From: Paractinoplanes tereljensis
GTDB lineage: Bacteria; Actinomycetota; Actinomycetes; Mycobacteriales; Micromonosporaceae
DNA length: 64,000 nucleotides
Assembly (NCBI RefSeq): GCF_016862435.1
Contig: NZ_BOMY01000031.1
Coordinates: forward strand, 62,001 to 126,000
Direction of reading: 5' to 3'
The translations under genes and the position numbers were made by a program. The notes below the pieces were generated by a model. That model worked only from the letters and a program-made list of their open reading frames with translations. It ran no database searches and was not told the origin of the DNA. Shown one piece after another: positions 18,411-26,503 of the stretch. Numbering within the stretch: position 1 is the first letter of the stretch; each line of letters opens with the position of its first letter.

Positions 18411-19919
18411 TCATCGGCCGGTGGTGATGACCTCGTTGGTGGCCAGGAACTGGGTGCGTTCGCGGAGGAACGTGCGCAAGGTGTCGGCCTCGGCGGCGAC
18501 TGCTGCGGGGTCGGCACCGTCCACGGTGGTGATCACCTTGGTGATGGTGTCGACGGCGTTCAGGGCGGCGGCGCCGGCGTAGATCTTGCGGTACAGCTCG
18601 CGGTAGGCGTCGTCGTATGCCTGTTTGAAGGCCGCGGAGGCGAGGAAGCGTTCCTTGAGCTTGTTGCCGCCCATCCCGCGGAAGCCTCCGCCGGCCTGGT
18701 TTCCGGCGTCCCGGGGTGGCTGCATTCCCTCCGGCAGCTGCATGCCGCCGGGCTGGCCGCCCTCCGCGCCGCCCGGGAATCCGCCGCCGCCCGGGAATCC
18801 GCCGCCGCCCATGCTTGCGGTGGTGTTCGGGTCCTGGGTGGCGTCGCCGGAGAGGGCGAGGTTGTAGTCCCAGCCGATCACCGCGAACTTGCGGGTGCGC
18901 AGGTCGTACCAGAGGTAGTAGTTGCGGCCGGGGCCGGCCATGTCGTCGAAGTTGACAAGCAGGTTCTGGGTCGCCACGTAGCGGGCGAAGGACGCGACGT
19001 CGACGTGGTCGGCCAGGTGCTTGTCGAAGTCGGCGTCGCTGCTGCCGTTGACCCATTTGATCAGGTCGATCACCGGCTGGAGGTCCTGGCTGCCCTTCAG
19101 GTTGATCTGTTTGAAGTCGTCGGCGTAGTCGGTGGGGTCGTCGCCCTGGTCGGTGAACTGGCTGGTGGCCATGCTCTTGTAGAGCACGCCGTCGCCGTCC
19201 ATCGAGTCGGCGAAGTTCTCGTCGGGGTGCTCGACGATCAGCCGGGCGGTGGCCGGGCGGTCGTTGACGGTGAAGCTGCTGTACGCGTACCGCTGGATCG
19301 GCTCGCCCGCCGCGGCCAGCACGTTGAGGGTGACCGCCTCGTTCAGGACGCTCGCCCCGCCGCCCATGCCACCGACCCGCACCGCGATCTCGCGGTGGCC
19401 CTGGTAGCGGCGGCCCTCGACGAACTCGTCGAACCGGATCAGCCAGGGCAGCTTCTCCGGCTCCTCAGCCTTGAGTGAAGAGCGGCCGCCGCCAAAGCCG
19501 CCACGGCCTCCTCCGAAACCGCTTTGGCGGGACTGGCCGTTGCGGGTGATGCCCTGCAGGGTTGAGTTGCCCTTCAGGCGGATGCCGACGCTGGGCACCG
19601 TGGTCCCGTCGACGGTCAGGTCGGCTTCCAGGAAGTCCTTCTCGCCGTCCTTCCAGAACGAGTCCAGCAGGCGCTCGTAGTCGGCGTCGCGGAAGGTCAG
19701 CCGGATGCTGTGCGCGCGGGTCGCGTCGAACAGGTCGGTGGTGCCGGCCAGGTTGACCGTCACCTCGTCGCCGCCCCGGTTGCCGGAACTGGTGACCAGC
19801 GGCGTGACCCGGACGGTGCTGAACAGGACGGCCAGCGCGAGCAGCACCGCGGCGCAGGTGGCCAGCAGCTTCCAGTAGTGCCGGACCCGCACCGGGATGC
19901 GGTGCTTGAGTGCGGTCAT
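18411..19919 (-). CDS. cotH: CotH kinase-family protein, membrane-anchored
   Basis: 502 residues. A basic N-terminus and one transmembrane helix (LLATCAAVLLALAVLFSTV) place the rest outside the membrane. The CotH fold is shown by SVGIRLKGNSTLQG, PWLIRFDEF, NYYLWYDLRTRKFAVIGWDYNLALSGD (with the WDxN metal-site motif) and KERFL near the end. Two Gly-rich insertions interrupt it (about 143-158 and 365-420). Known CotH proteins (Bacillus CotH) are atypical surface protein kinases. It is the last gene of a VTC / DUF4956 / CotH operon, and its ATG overlaps the DUF4956 stop. Catalytic activity here is unproven. Confidence 0.88.
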   Translation of the reverse strand: MTALKHRIPVRVRHYWKLLATCAAVLLALAVLFSTVRVTPLVTSSGNRGGDEVTVNLAGTTDLFDATRAHSIRLTFRDADYERLLDSFWKDGEKDFLEADLTVDGTTVPSVGIRLKGNSTLQGITRNGQSRQSGFGGGRGGFGGGRSSLKAEEPEKLPWLIRFDEFVEGRRYQGHREIAVRVGGMGGGASVLNEAVTLNVLAAAGEPIQRYAYSSFTVNDRPATARLIVEHPDENFADSMDGDGVLYKSMATSQFTDQGDDPTDYADDFKQINLKGSQDLQPVIDLIKWVNGSSDADFDKHLADHVDVASFARYVATQNLLVNFDDMAGPGRNYYLWYDLRTRKFAVIGWDYNLALSGDATQDPNTTASMGGGGFPGGGGFPGGAEGGQPGGMQLPEGMQPPRDAGNQAGGGFRGMGGNKLKERFLASAAFKQAYDDAYRELYRKIYAGAAALNAVDTITKVITTVDGADPAAVAAEADTLRTFLRERTQFLATNEVITTGR

Positions 19920-20593
19920 AGGTCGGCCTGGTCGTAGCCGGTCAGGACGGTGACCCGCTGCCCGCCGGTGCGCTCACCCAGCGCCGCGATCAGCGTGCCG
20001 GGCTCGGTGCCCTTCTTGAGCCGGACGGTGTAGGTGAGTTCGGTGAGCGCGCCGCCGCGGATGGATTCCATGCTGACCAGCTCGAACTCACTGGTGTGCG
20101 CGATGAGCACGTCCTGGACGTTCTCGGTGTAGTTGCCGTCCGGCGGGATCTGCACCTTGACCACCTGCCGCTGCACGCTCGCGGCGAACCAGTTGAACCG
20201 GAACATCACCACGATGACCAGGCTGATCACGACGGCCGCGACGATCGCGAGGGTGTAGAACCGGGTGCCGGTGGCCATCCCGACGCCCATCACCAGGAAG
20301 ATGAACCCGACGTCGCGGGTCTCCTTGATCGCGTTCCGGAAGCGGACCACGGACAGCGCGCCGACCAGGGCGAAGGCGCGGGCGATGTTGGACCCGACGA
20401 CCAGCATGATCAGCGAGATCAGCATGCCCAGGATGACAAGCGTCTGCACGTAGGACTGGCTGTAGGACACGTTGCGGTGGGTGAACCGGTAGACCCAGGC
20501 GATCATCGCGCTGAGCACGAACGACAGCGACAGCGCGATCGCGATGTCGGCGACGCTGAACGTGCCGGAGAGGTCCTGTACGTCGAAAGGCAT
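19916..20593 (-). CDS. DUF4956 membrane protein (second copy)
   Basis: About 225 residues, with membrane helices around 14-36, 48-66, 70-90, 94-110 and 115-135. The DUF4956 signature FALVGALSVVRFRNAIKETRDVGFIF is intact. The C-terminal part is soluble (about 150-225). It starts 5 nt after the VTC stop and overlaps CotH, so the three proteins are likely made together and may form a membrane complex. It is longer than the copy at 1327-1878 and has extra helices. Confidence 0.85.
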   Translation of the reverse strand: MPFDVQDLSGTFSVADIAIALSLSFVLSAMIAWVYRFTHRNVSYSQSYVQTLVILGMLISLIMLVVGSNIARAFALVGALSVVRFRNAIKETRDVGFIFLVMGVGMATGTRFYTLAIVAAVVISLVIVVMFRFNWFAASVQRQVVKVQIPPDGNYTENVQDVLIAHTSEFELVSMESIRGGALTELTYTVRLKKGTEPGTLIAALGERTGGQRVTVLTGYDQADL

Positions 20594-20598
20594 GCTGC

Positions 20599-21420
20599 TC
20601 AGACCTCGCTGAAGTCGGTATCCGGAAGGTGGAAGATCGAGCGCGGGGCGCGGCCGAACGCCTCGACGCTCTGGCAGTACTTGGAGACCCGGACCACCGA
20701 CATGTTCATCCGGGCGGCCAGGTCGGTGAGCCAGTACGGCACCCGGTCGTTGGCCTTGAACTCGACCACCGACAGCCGGGCCGGCACGACCAGCCGGTTG
20801 TCCGCGTCGGCGGCGAAGTCGAAGTCCCGGTCCCGGCCGCGGATCCGGTGGTCCATGGTGACCCGCAGGCCCAGGTCGGCGTCCCGGCCGACGTACGCCT
20901 CGCGCTGGTAACCGGTCATCGTGACCGGCCGCAGGTCGAGCCGGGTGATCAGTTCGAGGACCTCTTCGAGGAACGGTTCGGCCTCGACCAGGACCCGCCG
21001 GTCGCACAGTTCGCGGGCCTGCGCGTAGGGCAGCGCGACCCGCCGTTTCTGGGTGACCCGGTTGACCCGCTGCTTGATCTCGACGTGCACGGTGGTGTCG
21101 TCACCGACGCTGAACCGGTCGCCGTAGTGCCGGATCCGCAGCTTGCGCCGGAACCGCAGGCCCTCGATCTTCTCCCAGTAGAAGCGCAGGTCCCGGGTGT
21201 CGTAATAGGTGCTCCACACGCCGTAGCCGCCGTCGGTGGAGTAGCTGTCGGCGTCCAGCCGGGCGGCCAGTTCGGCCCGCAGCTCCGGAACCTGCTCGCT
21301 CGGCAGCAGGTACTTGATCTCGTACCGGTTGAACGAGTGCAGCCGGCTCGGCGCCCGCAGCGCATGCCCGACGACATCCGAAGTCACGGGATCAACACGG
21401 CGGCGGAAGGGCAGGCGCAT
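20599..21420 (-). CDS. VTC-domain (polyphosphate polymerase-like) protein (second copy)
   Basis: 273 residues. VTC/CYTH tunnel motifs: FNRYEIKYLLP, YYDTRDLRFYWEKIEGLRFRRKLRIR, VHVEIKQRVNRVTQKRR, MTGYQREAY, LRVTMDHRI and VVEFKAND. The many Arg/Lys on inward-facing strands and the Glu of EIKQ and VEFK are those expected for a phosphate-chain tunnel with metal. First gene of the VTC-DUF4956-CotH operon; gene order is the reverse of the locus at 578-1878. No obvious ribosome site precedes the ATG, so the message may be leaderless. Confidence 0.88.
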   Translation of the reverse strand: MRLPFRRRVDPVTSDVVGHALRAPSRLHSFNRYEIKYLLPSEQVPELRAELAARLDADSYSTDGGYGVWSTYYDTRDLRFYWEKIEGLRFRRKLRIRHYGDRFSVGDDTTVHVEIKQRVNRVTQKRRVALPYAQARELCDRRVLVEAEPFLEEVLELITRLDLRPVTMTGYQREAYVGRDADLGLRVTMDHRIRGRDRDFDFAADADNRLVVPARLSVVEFKANDRVPYWLTDLAARMNMSVVRVSKYCQSVEAFGRAPRSIFHLPDTDFSEV

Positions 21421-21548
21421 CAGGAGTGTCTATCTATGCGACCTCAAAGCCAGCTGGGAAACACCAAATGAACGCCAGGTGTACGCGGGTAGCGCCAAGA
21501 CATAGATGACTGTCTAATCAGGGGACGATGCATAGGAGGAGAGCGAAG

Positions 21549-22718
21549 ATGACCCTACGACTCCCCGTCCGGCGGATCGTCGCCGTCGGCCTGTTCGCAG
21601 CACTCGTGACCACCTTGGCCGGCACCCCGGTGTCGGCCGCACCGACCGGCGAGATCCGCTACGCCGGTAGCCCCACCGCTATCGCGGGCAGCTACCTGGT
21701 CGTCCTGAAGGGCAGCAGCACGGTGGCCAAGGCCGGCCTGTCCGGCGTCACCGTCACCGAGCGGTACGGCGCCGCGCTCAACGGTTTCGCCGCCAAGATG
21801 AGCGAGTCGGCCGCCAAGCGGCTCGCCGCCGACCCGGCCGTCGCCTACGTCGAGCAGGACCAGGTGTGGACGGTCGCCGCCACGCAGACCAACGCCACCT
21901 GGGGCCTGGACCGGATCGACCAGCGTGCGCTGCCGCTCAGCACCACCTACACCTATCCGCGCACCGGGACCGGGGTGCGGGCACCGGCATCCTGACCACC
22001 CACACCCAGTTCGGCGGGCGGGCCAGCAGCGGTTACGACTTCGTCGACAACGACTCCAACGCCACCGACTGCAACGGGCACGGCACCCACGTGGCCGGCA
22101 CGGTCGGCGGTTCGACGTACGGCGTGGCCAAGGACGTGACCCTGATCGGCGTGCGGGTGCTCAACTGCTCGGGCAGCGGCACCACGGCCGGCGTCGTCTC
22201 CGGCATCAACTGGGTGACCAGCAACGCCGATCAAGCCGGCGGTGGCGAACATGAGCCTCGGCGGCGGCGCCAGCACCACCATCGACAACGCGGTGCGGTC
22301 GTCGATCACCTCGGGCGTCACCTACGGCGTGGCCGCCGGCAACGGCAACGCCCTCGGCGTGCGGCAGAACGCCTGCAACTACTCACCGGCCCGGGTGACC
22401 ACGGCCATCACGGTCGGCGCCACCCAGCGGACCGACGCGGCGGCGAGCTTCTCCAACTACGGCACCTGCGTCGACATCCTCGCGCCGGGCGTCAGCATCA
22501 CCTCCGCCTGGTACTCGAGCACCAGCGCCACCAACACCATCAGCGGTACGTCGATGGCCACCCCGCACGTGGTCGGCGTGGCCGCGCTCGTGCTGCAGGC
22601 CAACCCCACCTACACCCCGGCCCAGGTCGCCTCGTACCTGACCACCAACGCCACCCCGAACGTGGTGACCAACGCCGGCACCGGAACTCCCAACCGGCTG
22701 CTCTACGTCGTGAACTGA
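21549..22718 (+). pseudogene. S8 subtilisin-family peptidase, disrupted by two compensating indels
   Basis: Read across two frame changes, this is a secreted subtilase: GGAGG ribosome site, signal peptide, I9-type propeptide (SYLVVLKGSSTV ... YVEQDQ), then the catalytic domain with GHGTHVAG (His) and GTSMATPHV (Ser). The first frame ends near 21993. The next segment (about 21985-22230) is in another frame, and the original frame resumes near 22233. At about 21979-21984 the bases expected to encode the VIDTG catalytic-Asp motif are missing (roughly 13 bp), and near 22231 one base appears inserted. Even with the frames joined, the catalytic Asp would be absent. Real decay or sequence error cannot be separated here. 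Its tail overlaps the convergent GT2 gene. Confidence 0.8.
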
Positions 22719-23380
22719 CCGGCGGCGTGCCGCATCAGCGAGCCGACCACCCGGACCGAGTCGGTGACGCCGCCGAAGTGCGAGGCGGCGTTGCCGTCCA
22801 GGTAGGTTGCGGGAATCGGCACCTCGCGGATGCGGCACCCCGCGCCGGCCAGCGCGAGCAGCGCGTTCATCTCGTACTCGAAGCGCTCGCCCGGCACGTC
22901 CACAAGACGTTTCAAAAGCCCATAGGGGTACGCCCGGAGCCCGGTCTGGGTGTCCGAGACCGACTGGCCGGTCACCGCCCGGAACAGTCGCGCGATGACC
23001 ACGTTGCCGACCCGGCTGCGCAGCGGCATCTGATCCAGCGGACGCACCCCGAGCACGAGCTCCCCGCGCCCGGCCCGGTCGGCCACCGCCCGCACGTCGG
23101 CGACCCGGTGCTGGCCGTCGCCGTCCGCCGTCACCACGTCGTGTTCCGGGAACTTCTGGGCGCAGTAGCGGAAGCCGGTCTTGAGGGCCTCGCCCTTGCC
23201 GCGGTTGGTGAAACAGCGCAGCACCGGGCAGCCGAGCGCGGCGGCCGCGTCGAGCACCGGCGCCGCCGCCGGTCCGCTGCCGTCGTCCACGATCACCACC
23301 GTCGCCTCCGCGCGGCGCAGGTCCGCCACCAGGGTCAGCAGCTGGGGGCCGGGCCGGTACACCGGGAGCAAGACGAGCAT
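22703..23380 (-). CDS. Family 2 glycosyltransferase (dolichyl-phosphate-mannose synthase-like)
   Basis: 225 residues of a GT-A fold: LVLLPVYRPGPQL at the N-terminus, VVIVDDGSG, NRGKGEALKTGF, VVTADGDGQH (DxD-like metal motif) and the later DTQTGLRAY. No membrane segment is seen, so it is a DPM1-like soluble or peripheral enzyme that would transfer a sugar from a nucleotide donor to a lipid carrier. The gene follows the YdcF-like gene by 9 bp and is probably co-transcribed with it. Its 3' end overlaps the broken subtilase by 16 bp. Confidence 0.85.
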   Translation of the reverse strand: MLVLLPVYRPGPQLLTLVADLRRAEATVVIVDDGSGPAAAPVLDAAAALGCPVLRCFTNRGKGEALKTGFRYCAQKFPEHDVVTADGDGQHRVADVRAVADRAGRGELVLGVRPLDQMPLRSRVGNVVIARLFRAVTGQSVSDTQTGLRAYPYGLLKRLVDVPGERFEYEMNALLALAGAGCRIREVPIPATYLDGNAASHFGGVTDSVRVVGSLMRHAAGQFTT

Positions 23381-23389
23381 GGCTTGCGG

Positions 23390-23977
23390 TTACCCACTGG
23401 CGGACCGTCTCAATAGGGCAACCAGGAGGCGTTCCCTCCGGAGGAGTACATCGCCGCGCCGGGCGCCCAGGAGACCGAACCGGGCCGCCAGCAGCGCGGG
23501 CCGGTCGTCGTGCACCTCGCCGCCGGTGGCCGGCACGTCGAGCAGCGCGTCGCCGCGCAGGCCGAGCACCTTGCCGGCCAGGAACCGCACCCGCGGCAGG
23601 TGCCAGTCGTGGGTGACCAGGCCGAGCGGGCGGGACGGGCCGAACGCGTACCCGTGCAGTAGTTGATCTTCCGCGGTGCGCAGGAAGTTCTCCAGGGTGC
23701 TCCGCGAGCGGGTCTCGGCGTACACGTCGGCATGCGCCTCCAGGCCGGCGGCCTGCCGCATCAGATCACCCTCGCGGAAGCCGTCCGGCGGCGGCGCGGC
23801 GCCGGTGCCGGCCTCCGGCCAGCCGCCGCTGAAGATGACCCGGGGGCGGTGCGGTGCGTGGGCGAGCACGTAGTCCCGGGCGGCCCGGACCCGCGCGGCG
23901 CCGGCCGGGGTCAGCTCCCACCCGCCGTGGCGGAAGCGCACGCCGCGGCCGAACACGAGAAGAACGTCGGCAGTCAC
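23390..23977 (-). CDS. YdcF/SanA-type DUF218 protein
   Basis: 195 residues, GTG start. DUF218 features: VLLVFGRGVR at the N-terminus, VIFSGGWPE, the ETRSRSTLEN motif (E-xRSxxTxEN), and LVTHDWHLPRVRFLA with the conserved His and Arg. Family members act on envelope precursors or bind SAM; function is not established for most. It lacks the N-terminal membrane helices of SanA. First gene of a probable two-gene operon with the GT2 enzyme, which suggests an envelope sugar-lipid role (inference). Confidence 0.8.
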   Translation of the reverse strand: MTADVLLVFGRGVRFRHGGWELTPAGAARVRAARDYVLAHAPHRPRVIFSGGWPEAGTGAAPPPDGFREGDLMRQAAGLEAHADVYAETRSRSTLENFLRTAEDQLLHGYAFGPSRPLGLVTHDWHLPRVRFLAGKVLGLRGDALLDVPATGGEVHDDRPALLAARFGLLGARRGDVLLRRERLLVALLRRSASG

Positions 23978-24050
23978 GTTTCAAGTGTGACCGTGGCCAC
24001 CGACGGGCATCCGGCGGTCACCGAACGGCATGCCCGGAGGTTGACGCAGC

Positions 24051-24617
24051 ATGCATCCCCAACCACCGCTCCGTAGCACACACATCGCCGGCGGACCGCG
24101 AAACGCGCTGGTCTACGACCGGTGGGGGAAATACGGCCGGCCGGTCCTGCTGCTGCACGGGCTGCTGTTCGATCGCACCATGTGGTGGCCGCTCGGGGCC
24201 GAGCTGGCCCGGGTCTGCACGGTGGTCGCGCCGGACCTGCCGGGGCACGGTGACAGTCCGGAACGGGGTGAGATCAGGCTCGCGGATCTCGCCCGGGACC
24301 TGGCCGGGCTGGTGCGCCGGCTCGACCTGCACCGGGCCCCGGTGGTCGTCGCGCACGCCGGCGCGGCCCCGCTGGCCACCGCGTTCGCCGAGACGTACGC
24401 CACACACCACGTGCAGACGATCGAGGAATCGGGCGGCGAGGTGCCCGAGCATCTCCAGTTCTACGCCGAGCCGCGGCATGGGCGGGGACTGCTCACGGCG
24501 TACGCCAATTGGCCTGTCAGCGCAGGTCATGCTGCCGGTCGCGGCACCGGGCCGGCCTTCCCGCACGTCGCGGATCCGGTCGGGTTCGCGGCCGGCCTGC
24601 GGGCCTTGCTGCCGTAG
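24051..24617 (+). CDS. Degenerate alpha/beta hydrolase-fold protein
   Basis: 188 residues, short for the fold (usually 250-300). The N-terminal half is a clear alpha/beta hydrolase: RPVLLLHGLLFDRTMWWPLG (oxyanion HG motif) and VVAPDLPGHGDSP. The nucleophile elbow, normally G-x-S-x-G, reads VVVAHAGAAP, so no Ser is present, and the following cap and acid regions are much shortened. It may be a decaying gene or a non-catalytic protein. Divergent from the YdcF gene by 73 bp. Confidence 0.65.
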   Translation: MHPQPPLRSTHIAGGPRNALVYDRWGKYGRPVLLLHGLLFDRTMWWPLGAELARVCTVVAPDLPGHGDSPERGEIRLADLARDLAGLVRRLDLHRAPVVVAHAGAAPLATAFAETYATHHVQTIEESGGEVPEHLQFYAEPRHGRGLLTAYANWPVSAGHAAGRGTGPAFPHVADPVGFAAGLRALLP

Positions 24618-24701
24618 CGCTGGCACGGGGAAATCGCGCAGCCAGGCGCGTGTCAGCGGCGTGTGCGGGCCATGTCAGCGGCCCGGCGCAGTCTTCTCGG
24701 C

Positions 24702-25676
24702 ATGACAGACCTTGTGGTGCGGGCCGAAGGGCTCCGCAAACGGTACGGAAAGACGCAAGCGCTCGACGGGGTCGACCTCGCGATGCGCCGCGGCACGGTG
24801 CTCGGCGTGCTCGGGCCCAACGGTGCCGGTAAGACCACCGCGGTACGGGTGCTCGCCACCCTGCTGCGCCCGGACGCCGGGTATGCCGAGGTGGCCGGCA
24901 TCGACGTGCTCAAACACCCGCAGCGGGTGCGCCGGCGGATCGGCCTGACCGGCCAGTACGCCAGCGTCGACGAGGACCTCACCGGCACCCAGAACCTGGT
25001 GCTGATCGGCCAGCTGCTCGACCTGACCACCCGCGACGCCAAGAAGCGCGCCGCCGAGCTGCTCGAGTGGTTCGACCTGAGCGAGGCGGCCGGGCGCCCG
25101 GCCAAGACCTACTCCGGTGGCATGCGCCGCCGGCTCGACCTGGCCGCGAGCCTGGTCGGCCGGCCCGAGGTGATCTTCCTGGACGAGCCGACCACCGGCC
25201 TCGACCCGGCCAAGCGCGAGGACATGTGGGGCGTCGTGCGCAGCCAGATCACCCAGGGCTCCAGCGTGCTGCTGACCACGCAATATCTCGAGGAGGCGGA
25301 TGCCCTCGCCGACGAGATCGTGGTGATCAACAAGGGCCGGGTGATCGCGCACGACACCCCGGACGGCCTCAAGCGCCGCGTCGGCGGCCTGACCCTGCGG
25401 GTGCGACCGGCCGACCCGGCCCGGGTGTCGGACGCGCTGCGGGTGCTCGACCTGGTGGCCTCGCCCGGCAACACGGCGAGCACCGACACCGCCGCCGGTG
25501 CCCGGCCGGGCGCGGTGAGCGTGCCGGTCGTCGACGACACCGCCCTCGACATCGTCGTTCCGGCGCTGCGCCAGGCCGGCATCGAGGTCAACGACCTCGG
25601 CCTGCACCTGCCCAGCCTCGACGAGGTGTTCCACGCCCTGACCGAAGACGCGCCGCTGGAGGCTGAGCTCGTATGA
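24702..25676 (+). CDS. ABC transporter ATP-binding protein, DrrA family
   Basis: 324 residues from ATG 24702 (an upstream start at 24663 is possible). Walker A GPNGAGKTT, Q-loop TGQYASVDEDLTG, signature YSGGMRRRLD, Walker B VIFLDEPTTGLD and the H-loop replaced by TTQYLEEAD, a combination typical of DrrA-type drug and lipid exporters. A C-terminal regulatory extension follows (about 225-324). The stop overlaps the permease start (ATGA). Substrate unknown; this family exports hydrophobic drugs or glycolipids. Confidence 0.9.
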   Translation: MTDLVVRAEGLRKRYGKTQALDGVDLAMRRGTVLGVLGPNGAGKTTAVRVLATLLRPDAGYAEVAGIDVLKHPQRVRRRIGLTGQYASVDEDLTGTQNLVLIGQLLDLTTRDAKKRAAELLEWFDLSEAAGRPAKTYSGGMRRRLDLAASLVGRPEVIFLDEPTTGLDPAKREDMWGVVRSQITQGSSVLLTTQYLEEADALADEIVVINKGRVIAHDTPDGLKRRVGGLTLRVRPADPARVSDALRVLDLVASPGNTASTDTAAGARPGAVSVPVVDDTALDIVVPALRQAGIEVNDLGLHLPSLDEVFHALTEDAPLEAELV

Positions 25677-26503
25677 CCACCCTGACGATCGACCCCACCA
25701 CCACTTCCGACCTCGACATCGACCGGCCGCGCGGCGGCGCGTTCGCCGCGCAGGTCCGGCACAGCGTGGCACTCGCGCGGCGAAGTTTGATCAAAACGAT
25801 TCGTACGCCGGAAGCCCTGATCGACGTGACCCTGCAGCCGGTGATCTTCCTGCTGCTGTTCACCTACATCTTCGGCGGCGCCCTGTCCGGCGGCGACCGG
25901 CACAGCTACCTGCAATATCTGCTGCCCGGCCTGCTGGCCCAGTCGCTCGCGATGGGTGGCATCGCGCTCGGCCAGAACCTCAACGCCGACATCGAGAAGG
26001 GCGTCTTCGACCGGTTCCGCTCGCTGCCGGTGGCCCGGTCGGCACCTCTGGTCGGTGCGGTGGCCGCGGACGTCGTCCGCTACCTGACCGTCTGCGTGGT
26101 CATGCTGGGCTTCGGCACGATCATGGGCTTCCGGGTGGAGACCGGGTTCCTCCCCGCGGTCGCGGCGGTCGCCCTGGCCATCGGGTTCGGCCTGAGCTTC
26201 TGCTGGATCTCGGTCTGGGTCGGCATGCTGGTGCGCACCTCGGGCGCCGTGCAGGGCGTGATGTTCCTGCTGATCTTCCCGCTCTCGTTCGGCAGCCCCG
26301 TGTTCGTGCAGAGCAACACGCTGCCCGGCTGGCTGCAGGCGTTCGTGCACGTCAACCCGATCACGCCGCTGGTCAACACGATCCGCGGGCTGCTCGTCGG
26401 CGGTCCGGTGGCCGGCCCGCTGTGGCAGACCCTGGCCTGGATGGCCGGCCTGCTGGTGGTCTTCGTGCCGCTGGCGCTGCGGGCTTACGCCCGCCGGGCC
26501 TGA
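25673..26503 (+). CDS. ABC-2 type permease, DrrB family
   Basis: 276 residues with six predicted membrane helices (about 50-70, 85-105, 130-150, 160-185, 195-212, 245-265). DrrB features include the cytoplasmic N-terminus with ALARRSLIKTIRTPEAL, the PVIFLLLFTYIFGGAL helix and the LPGLLAQSL turn. It pairs with the preceding ATPase to make a DrrAB-type exporter. Its last 19 bases overlap the 3' end of the convergent SARP regulator, which could link the two by antisense transcription. Confidence 0.9.
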   Translation: MTTLTIDPTTTSDLDIDRPRGGAFAAQVRHSVALARRSLIKTIRTPEALIDVTLQPVIFLLLFTYIFGGALSGGDRHSYLQYLLPGLLAQSLAMGGIALGQNLNADIEKGVFDRFRSLPVARSAPLVGAVAADVVRYLTVCVVMLGFGTIMGFRVETGFLPAVAAVALAIGFGLSFCWISVWVGMLVRTSGAVQGVMFLLIFPLSFGSPVFVQSNTLPGWLQAFVHVNPITPLVNTIRGLLVGGPVAGPLWQTLAWMAGLLVVFVPLALRAYARRA

